The notes under the pieces are model-generated. The model worked only from the letters and a program-made list of their open reading frames with translations. It did no database searches and was not told where the DNA came from. A program made the position numbers and the translations under genes. A stretch of DNA of 20,426 nt from a bacterium (GTDB lineage Bacteria; Patescibacteriota; Minisyncoccia; JACQLN01): NCBI GenBank assembly GCA_030697855.1, contig JAUYOU010000042.1, forward strand, positions 1 to 20,426. Reading direction: 5' to 3'. Each line of letters begins with the position of its first letter. Position 1 is the first letter of the stretch. This document shows positions 15,728-20,426 of the stretch, in pieces.

Positions 15728-16439
15728 GAAAATACTAGGTGTAATTACAGCTCGAGGCGGCTCAAAAGGTATACCTCGAAAAAATATAAAAGAGCTAAAC
15801 GGCAAACCCTTAATTGCCTACACTATTGAAGCTGCTCAAAAATCGGGAATTTTTGATCGTATAGTTTTAAGTACAGACGATTTAGAAATTGCCGAAGTTG
15901 CTAAAAAATATGGTTGTGAGGTTCCGTTTATGCGCCCAAACGAATTAGCGCAAGATGGTACACCTCATTTGCCTGTAATGCAACACGCAGTTTCTTGGCT
16001 TAAGGAAAAAGAAAATTATAATCCAGATTTAGTAGCCATCCTTCAACCAACAGCTCCGCTACGCCAATTTTGGCATATCAAAGAAGCTTTCGATTTACTA
16101 GTTAAGAAGGAAGCAGATTCTGTTGTAGCTGTTACAGAAATTCCGGGTCATCATAGTCCGTATTGGGCGGTAGTAATGGATGAATCTGGTTTGGGTAAAC
16201 TTTTTACAGGGGATCATATTCGTAACCGTATTCCCAGGAGACAGAGTTTACCTAAAAAAACATACTCTCATTGTGGTGCTTTATATTTGTTTAAAACAGG
16301 CCTTATTTTCGATAAAGATAACCCTAATTTTTATGGCGATAAAGTTGCTATATATCCAATAGAAGAAAAATATTGTGCAAATATAGATCTTCCAGATGAT
16401 TGGGAGATGGCCGAACGCGCTATTTGTAAGTTAGGTTAA
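15690..16439 (+). CDS. neuA: CMP-nonulosonate cytidylyltransferase (copy 2, NeuA)
   Basis: From ATG 15690 the protein is 249 residues. Signature VITARGGSKGIPRKNIKELNGKPLI, then STDDLEIAEVAKKYG and LQPTAPLR (the CMP-sialate synthetase QPTSPLR-type motif), and NIDLPDDWEMAE near the end. It activates the nonulosonic acid made by NeuB (13265-14365) with CTP. The start is uncertain: GTG 15681, ATG 15690 and GTG 15726 are in frame. GTG 15726 gives MKILGVITARGG, the most family-like N-terminus, and lies in the third arm of the palindromic repeat; the upstream part may be a repeat-derived extension. The C-terminal half (HHSPYWAV, RIPRRQSLPKKTYSHCGALYLF) matches classic NeuA better than copy 1 does. 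Confidence 0.9.
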   Translation: MNIQEKQKISNGVKILGVITARGGSKGIPRKNIKELNGKPLIAYTIEAAQKSGIFDRIVLSTDDLEIAEVAKKYGCEVPFMRPNELAQDGTPHLPVMQHAVSWLKEKENYNPDLVAILQPTAPLRQFWHIKEAFDLLVKKEADSVVAVTEIPGHHSPYWAVVMDESGLGKLFTGDHIRNRIPRRQSLPKKTYSHCGALYLFKTGLIFDKDNPNFYGDKVAIYPIEEKYCANIDLPDDWEMAERAICKLG

Positions 16440-16480
16440 GTGTGTTAATTTTTTTTTGTTCGTGCTATATATAGTTGATT

Positions 16481-18697
16481 ATGTCTAACAATAAAATTAT
16501 TTCTTGGATTATAAAAATTGGCCTCTTAGCTGTTCCCGTTTTACCCTTGGTTATTACCAAATCTCTTTACTTCCCGTTTATAACTGGACGCAATTTTATT
16601 TTTAGGATAATTGTAGAAATTGTTTTTGTATTATGGGTTTGGCTAATGATGAAAGATGCGAGTTACAGGCCTCGTTCTTCGGTAATTTTGTATAGTGTTA
16701 TTGCTTGGATAGGAGTATTGTTTTTAGCCACCATCTTTAGTGTCTCACCATATAAAAGTTTTTGGTCTGGTTTTGAACGTATGGAAGGTTTTTGGGGTTA
16801 TTGGCATTATTTTATTTATTTTCTCGTGCTTATTAGCGTTTTTAAAAAAGACCGTGACTGGGTTACTTTTTTTGGTGTATCTTTGGTAACAAGTTTGTTA
16901 GTAAGTTTTTATTCTGTGGCGCAGATATTTGGTTTAGCCGATATTCACCAAGGTGATGACCGCATAGACGCCACCATGGGCAATGCTACTTACTTAGCTA
17001 TTTATATTGTTTTTCATATTTTTCTTTTAGCCTGGTTATTTTTTAGGTCTGAAGGAAAAAATATTTTTTTAAGAGTAGGATTGTTTGCCTTAATCTTGTT
17101 TGAATCTTTTATTGTTTATAAAACAGCTACACGAGGCGCTATTCTTGGCTTGCTCGCTGGTTTATTTGTAGGAGCTATTATTAATGCAATCTATAGCAAG
17201 GGTTTAACCAGAAAGTTAGCGCTGGGCGGTCTTGGTGCCATAATATTTTTAGTAATAGGTTTTATTACGGTTAAAGATACTTCTTTTGTAAAAAATAGTG
17301 ATGTATTAACTCGATTTTCTAGTATTTCTTTTAGTGAAACTACAACTCAATCTCGTTTTATTATTTGGGATATGGCTTATCAGGCATGGAAAGAAAAACC
17401 TGTTTTAGGTTGGGGTCCAGAGAACTTTGTTTATGTTTTTTCTAAATATTATAAATCGGAATTATGGCGTCAGGAACCTTGGTTCGACAGAGCCCACAAT
17501 GTTTTTTTGGATTGGCTTACGGCTACTGGCATTGTTGGTTTGGCAACTTATTTGGCGATGTTTGCTTCGGCAGTACTAATTTTATGGAAACTCTTTAAAT
17601 TAAATAAAATAACGCCTAAAATAGCAACAGTATTTTTAGGAATGTTGGTGGCTTACTTTATACATAATATTTTTGTTTTCGATAACTTTACTAGCTATAT
17701 GATCTTTTTTGCGGTGCTGGCTTATCTGCACTGGTTATATGTTAAAGATATAGTAATTAATAATAGTTCATTAGAAGCAACAGCAGTTCCTGTGGTAGCT
17801 CGGTCCATAATAATAACTGTTACGGCAAGTGTAGTTATTTTTTCTTTATATTCGTTTAATGTTAAGCCGATATTGGCCGCTAAGAGTATTATTGATTCTT
17901 TGCAATTAGTAACTTATTCCCAAGATGGAAGCCGTGTTCGTGATTTAGACGCAGGCGTAGATATGCTTAAAAAGGGTTTAGATTATAATACTTTTGGCAC
18001 TCAAGAAATTAGAGAACAACTAACTCTTTATTCCGAAAAAATTAATCAAGATCCAGTTACTTCGGCCGAAGATAAAGAAAAAATTACCGAACTTGCTTTG
18101 GACCAAATGAAAATTCAAGCAGAAAAATTCCCATATGATGTCCGTGCATTAGCTTTTTTATCTACTCTTTATGGTACAGCGGGGGATTATGCTAATGCTA
18201 TTCTTACAGCTAAAAAGGGTTTGGAGGTGTCGCCAAAGAGGCAACAGTTTTATTTTTTGCTAGCCGAAGCTTATTTTAAGGCAGGAGAAGAAGATCTGGC
18301 TTTAGAAACACTTAAAACTGTTTACGAAATTGATCCAAATTATCCAGATGCTGTTACTAATTATGCAGTTATATCTATTTTTGCCGGTAAGCCCGAAGTT
18401 GCTGAGAGTTTACTAAAAAAACATTTTGGATCGGAGATTATTGCTGATACAAAATATTTAAATGCTTATGCGGCCATAGGCGATTTTAAAAAACTAACCA
18501 TGGTTTGGGAAAAGCTGGTATTAAGTAATCCAACTAATATTCAGTATCGTTTAGGCTTGGCTTCGGCTTATGTAAAAACTTTTCAAGATAAAAAAGCTAT
18601 AGAACAGTTAGAAAAAGCCATAGAAATTAGTCCAAGCTTCAAAAATCAAGGGGAAGTGTTTATTAAACAAATAAAAAGCGGAAAATTAGAAAGATAA
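16481..18697 (+). CDS. O-antigen ligase/polymerase-like membrane protein with TPR domain
   Basis: From ATG 16481 the protein has 738 residues. About a dozen hydrophobic segments span residues 8-465, with a Wzy/WaaL-type core: KTATRGAILGLLAG (Arg218), GWGPENF at 310-316, and RAHNVFLDWLTATGIVGL with His339 in the large extracytoplasmic loop, the residues typical of O-antigen ligases and polymerases. Residues about 550-720 hold TPR-like helices (RALAFLSTLYGTAGDYANAILTAKKGLEVSP, LAEAYFKAGEEDLALETLKTVYEIDPN, LGLASAYVKTFQDKKAIEQLEKAIEISP). It would polymerise or transfer a lipid-linked glycan; related TPR-bearing ligases also glycosylate proteins. It closes the glycan block and is followed by a terminator. 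Confidence 0.87.
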   Translation: MSNNKIISWIIKIGLLAVPVLPLVITKSLYFPFITGRNFIFRIIVEIVFVLWVWLMMKDASYRPRSSVILYSVIAWIGVLFLATIFSVSPYKSFWSGFERMEGFWGYWHYFIYFLVLISVFKKDRDWVTFFGVSLVTSLLVSFYSVAQIFGLADIHQGDDRIDATMGNATYLAIYIVFHIFLLAWLFFRSEGKNIFLRVGLFALILFESFIVYKTATRGAILGLLAGLFVGAIINAIYSKGLTRKLALGGLGAIIFLVIGFITVKDTSFVKNSDVLTRFSSISFSETTTQSRFIIWDMAYQAWKEKPVLGWGPENFVYVFSKYYKSELWRQEPWFDRAHNVFLDWLTATGIVGLATYLAMFASAVLILWKLFKLNKITPKIATVFLGMLVAYFIHNIFVFDNFTSYMIFFAVLAYLHWLYVKDIVINNSSLEATAVPVVARSIIITVTASVVIFSLYSFNVKPILAAKSIIDSLQLVTYSQDGSRVRDLDAGVDMLKKGLDYNTFGTQEIREQLTLYSEKINQDPVTSAEDKEKITELALDQMKIQAEKFPYDVRALAFLSTLYGTAGDYANAILTAKKGLEVSPKRQQFYFLLAEAYFKAGEEDLALETLKTVYEIDPNYPDAVTNYAVISIFAGKPEVAESLLKKHFGSEIIADTKYLNAYAAIGDFKKLTMVWEKLVLSNPTNIQYRLGLASAYVKTFQDKKAIEQLEKAIEISPSFKNQGEVFIKQIKSGKLER

Positions 18698-18721
18698 ATA
18701 TTTTTAGCTAAATGTTTTAAT

Positions 18722-18753
18722 AAAAAGCTAGCACTTAAAAGTGCTAGCTTTTT
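18722..18753 (+). terminator. Intrinsic terminator after the glycan gene block
   Basis: A perfect 13-base-pair stem (aaaaagctagcac at 18722-18734 with gtgctagcttttt at 18741-18753) closes a 6-base loop and ends in a run of five T. The A-run on the left side means it can act on both strands. It lies 24 bases after the stop of the TPR ligase gene and separates the glycan block from the surface-protein genes. Confidence 0.92.
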
Positions 18754-18900
18754 ATTGTGGATAACTCATATATATTTTATTTCACGTGTCTGTAGTACAC
18801 TATCTGTTATATAGGTAATAGACTTATAACCTAGCAAGTAATCTTTGTGTTTCTTTAAATAAGAAGCATTTGATTTGTTAGATTAAAAATTAATAAGTTA
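18754..18900 (+). promoter_or_regulatory. AT-rich leader with presumed promoter and a lone DnaA-box match
   Basis: This is the largest non-coding gap. A promoter for the surface-protein genes must lie here if the terminator works, but I see no convincing -35/-10 pair; AT-rich hexamers such as TTATAT (18808) have no matching upstream element. Bases 18756-18764 (TGTGGATAA) are the exact reverse complement of the DnaA-box consensus TTATCCACA. A single box has little weight. No Shine-Dalgarno precedes the ATG at 18901. Confidence 0.35.
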
Positions 18901-19614
18901 ATGAGTAAAAATAATATGAAGTCTTTTTTTTCAAAACGGTATTTTCTAGCTACCGTTGTTTCTTCTTTGTTATCGGTTTTTACAGTCGCAGTAGTTGCTT
19001 ATGGTGCCACTATGACTATAAGTAGTACTGGTTTAGGTAGTGGTACTTCTACGCCTGGAGCAGCGGTTGCGGCTCAAGGTGCTGGTATATTTGATGGATT
19101 CGTATCAGCTAACTATTTTACAGCAACTTCGAGCATAACCAGTTGGGTTATGGGTCAAGTTGGTATTGGTACAACAACTCCGGGATATCAACTAGGGGTA
19201 GATGGAGCAGCTTTATTTGGTGGTTTTGTAACTGCCGACTATTTTAATGCTACTTCAACTGTAGCTACATCTACTAATAAATTTAGCGTAGAGTTTGCTA
19301 CGAGTAGTTTTAAAGTTGATGGAATATCAGGAAGGGTTGTAATTGGCGCGACTACAACTTTACCACAAGCCGGTGTTATGGGCAGGGCTTTTAATCCAGA
19401 TCTTGGGTTAACTGTTACTGGTACTGGTAATTCTGCTACAGGCACTGTGTATGTAGCTGGTGGTGGAGCCAGTGGTGGTGAAATAATAATAAAATCTGGT
19501 GATGGTAATAATTGTGTTTCTATGGTGGCAACAACAGGTGCTAGCGATCCCGATACCGCAGCTCAATTATTTGCTAATTTGCTTACTGTAAGGGTAGTTG
19601 CCTGTCCTAAGTAG
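18901..19614 (+). CDS. Membrane-anchored surface protein with fibre-type repeats
   Basis: This 237-residue protein has a positively charged start and a hydrophobic segment (about 13-36: YFLATVVSSLLSVFTVAVVAYGA), so it is exported and either anchored or cleaved like a signal peptide. The rest is rich in Gly, Thr, Ser and Ala. Two internal repeats (residues 60-78 and 102-120) share GA.(I/L)F.GFV(S/T)A(N/D)YF.ATS. Between them is VGIGTTTPGYQLGVDG, the beta-helical fibre motif seen in phage tail-fibre-like and bacterial surface proteins. Two cysteines near the end (Cys205, Cys235) could form a disulphide. Function unknown; a cell-surface appendage or adhesin is likely. ATG 18916 is an alternative start. 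Confidence 0.75.
   Translation: MSKNNMKSFFSKRYFLATVVSSLLSVFTVAVVAYGATMTISSTGLGSGTSTPGAAVAAQGAGIFDGFVSANYFTATSSITSWVMGQVGIGTTTPGYQLGVDGAALFGGFVTADYFNATSTVATSTNKFSVEFATSSFKVDGISGRVVIGATTTLPQAGVMGRAFNPDLGLTVTGTGNSATGTVYVAGGGASGGEIIIKSGDGNNCVSMVATTGASDPDTAAQLFANLLTVRVVACPK
19078..19260 (+). repeat. Pair of fibre-type repeats within the surface protein
   Basis: The codons for residues 60-78 (19078-19134) and 102-120 (19204-19260) encode the same 19-residue pattern, with GFV.A.YF.ATS conserved. The two copies differ at DNA level, so this is an old duplication rather than a fresh one. A third, weaker relative (VVIGATTTLPQAGV) follows at about residues 146-159. Confidence 0.7.
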
Positions 19615-19649
19615 TGTACAAGCTCTTATTAATTTAATTTTTTATTCTT

Positions 19650-20426
19650 ATGAAACAACTTAGTTTGTTGATTCTTATGAGCTTGTTTTTGCCCATGGTG
19701 GTATTGGCTGCTTATAACGACGTTAGTTTAGCCACGGGAACAACACTAAATATAGATGGTACTGGGATTAGTTTAACCGTTACAAGTGGTACTGTTGAAA
19801 GTGTAATTGTTTATAATGGCAGTTTGTCTATTTCGTTAGCAAGTGGTTCATCTATAGATCTTACATCAGCCAATAGATATACTTTTACTTATGCTAAAAG
19901 CAATGCTACTGCCGAATTTACTTGCGGAAGCTCGTCTTCTTCTCTTGGTCTTGCGTTAGCGGCTGGTCAAACTACAGAAACTGTGACCGTAACTCCTAAC
20001 GCGACGGTTTGTCAGGCTGCTGCTACTGGATCAGGAGGCTCTTCTAGTAGTTCGGATTCTTCTTCTAGTAGTTCGGATTCTTCTTCTAGTTCGAGTTCGT
20101 CAAGTAGTTCTTCTTCTAGTTCAAGTTCTACCACGTCAACTACATCTTCCACTCCAAGCACAACTTCTACAGCTACAACTGTAACTGCTGCTGTGGTTGC
20201 TTCAGCTCCTGTCGTTTCTACGGCAGTAGTAGCTGCTCCTGTGGTAACAGCTCCAGTTGCTGTATCGGTTCCATCTGTAACTATAGATTCCGAACTTAAC
20301 CCTGGTGCTCGTAACGACGAGGTTATGGATTTACAAAAGTTGTTAGCCAAAGACCCAGAAATTTATCCAGAAGGAACAGTATCTGGTTTCTATGGTCCTA
20401 AAACAACTGCCGCTGTAAAGAAATTC
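19650..20426 (+). CDS. Secreted Ser/Thr-rich protein with peptidoglycan-binding domain (3' partial)
   Basis: The frame is open from ATG 19650 to the right edge (259 codons), so the gene continues beyond the window. Residues 1-20 (MKQLSLLILMSLFLPMVVLA) are a clear signal peptide. Residues 21-125 form a Thr/Ser-rich beta domain with two cysteines (92 and 121) placed to form a disulphide. A low-complexity serine run with two aspartates (131-160) leads into a Thr/Ser/Ala/Val/Pro linker to about 205. Residues about 216-259 (LNPGARNDEVMDLQKLLAKD...YPEGTVSGFYGPKTTAAVKKF) match the start of a peptidoglycan-binding domain type 1. It is probably tethered to the cell wall and exposes its N-terminal domain. 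The start lies 35 bases after the previous stop, so the two may be cotranscribed. Confidence 0.82.
   Translation, partial: MKQLSLLILMSLFLPMVVLAAYNDVSLATGTTLNIDGTGISLTVTSGTVESVIVYNGSLSISLASGSSIDLTSANRYTFTYAKSNATAEFTCGSSSSSLGLALAAGQTTETVTVTPNATVCQAAATGSGGSSSSSDSSSSSSDSSSSSSSSSSSSSSSSSTTSTTSSTPSTTSTATTVTAAVVASAPVVSTAVVAAPVVTAPVAVSVPSVTIDSELNPGARNDEVMDLQKLLAKDPEIYPEGTVSGFYGPKTTAAVKKF
20041..20090 (+). repeat. 21-base tandem repeat in the serine linker
   Basis: Two exact 21-base units (20041-20061 and 20062-20082) are followed by 8 bases of a third. Each unit encodes seven residues (six Ser and one Asp), so gain or loss of a unit keeps the frame and changes the linker length. Confidence 0.9.

Noticed and set aside
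15329..15805. A 158-codon open frame on the minus strand
   Set aside because: It lies opposite neuC and the start of neuA2, both of which have strong family motifs. Its translation shows no domain and mirrors the repeat arms. It is a shadow frame.
9396..16439. A legionaminic or pseudaminic acid pathway
   Set aside because: Only the synthase, hydrolysing-epimerase and cytidylyltransferase steps are present. The 4,6-dehydratase/aminotransferase genes of those routes (PseB/C, LegB/C) are not in the window; the SDR genes here look GDP-mannose/GDP-fucose type.
20041..20090. A CRISPR-like array from regularly repeated DNA
   Set aside because: The units are contiguous 21-base coding repeats with no spacers and encode a serine-rich linker in frame.
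20012..20350. A minus-strand frame encoding a Glu/Leu/Val-rich protein
   Set aside because: It is the antisense of the Ser-rich linker and peptidoglycan-binding region of the plus-strand gene, which has a signal peptide and a recognisable domain and simply runs off the window edge.
1..20426. tRNA, rRNA, insertion sequences, transposases or phage genes
   Set aside because: I saw no cloverleaf-type sequence, rRNA segment, transposase motif or phage structural gene. The fibre motif at 18901-19614 is common in bacterial surface proteins and has no phage neighbours.

Overview
The window is an AT-rich (by eye about one third G+C), gene-dense stretch with every gene on the + strand. Stop codons include TGA (for example at 2573-2575 and 15618-15620), so UGA is not recoded. 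No convincing Shine-Dalgarno sequence precedes any start. Together with the style of the surface proteins at the right end (Thr/Ser-rich, fibre-like repeats, and a secreted protein with a Ser-rich linker and a peptidoglycan-binding domain), this suggests a Patescibacteria/CPR genome of the Parcubacteria type. That placement is inference; there is no rRNA or other phylogenetic marker here.

Layout. Positions 1-18697 are one long, tightly packed block of 16 genes (many overlaps, gaps of at most about 70 bases) for cell-surface polysaccharide or glycan synthesis. It starts with the 3' part of a membrane protein of GT-C style, two diverged GT-B-like paralogues flanking a GNAT acetyltransferase, and a GDP-mannose 4,6-dehydratase-like/GDP-fucose synthase-like pair. 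Next come a methyltransferase-GT2 fusion and a CBS-pair/nucleotide-sugar dehydrogenase fusion. The centre holds two sets of nonulosonic (sialic-acid-like) genes. Set 1 (9396-13262) is a CMP-sugar synthetase, a D-2-hydroxyacid dehydrogenase, an unassigned GT-B/hydrolase-like protein and a short NeuB lacking the SAF domain. Set 2 (13265-16439) is a full-length NeuB with SAF domain, a hydrolysing UDP-GlcNAc 2-epimerase (NeuC) and a second CMP-sugar synthetase. The block ends with an O-antigen ligase/polymerase-like membrane protein carrying C-terminal TPRs, followed by a strong hairpin terminator at 18722-18753.

Right end (18754-20426). After an AT-rich leader come two exported proteins: a 237-residue membrane-anchored protein with fibre-type repeats, and a secreted protein with a Ser/Thr-rich linker and a peptidoglycan-binding domain that runs off the window.

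How the genes may work together: set 2 can by itself convert UDP-GlcNAc to ManNAc, then to a Neu5Ac-type acid, then to its CMP form. Set 1 looks like a parallel branch to a second, unidentified keto-acid sugar. The GDP-sugar and uronic-acid enzymes supply further residues, the glycosyltransferases assemble the unit, and the TPR ligase/polymerase polymerises or transfers it. No flippase, chain-length regulator or initiating phosphoglycosyltransferase is visible in the window. The most interesting points are the doubled nonulosonate set with its SAF-less NeuB and dehydrogenase, the loss of the catalytic glutamate in the GMD-like enzyme, the two domain fusions, and palindromic repeats lying inside or across gene starts.
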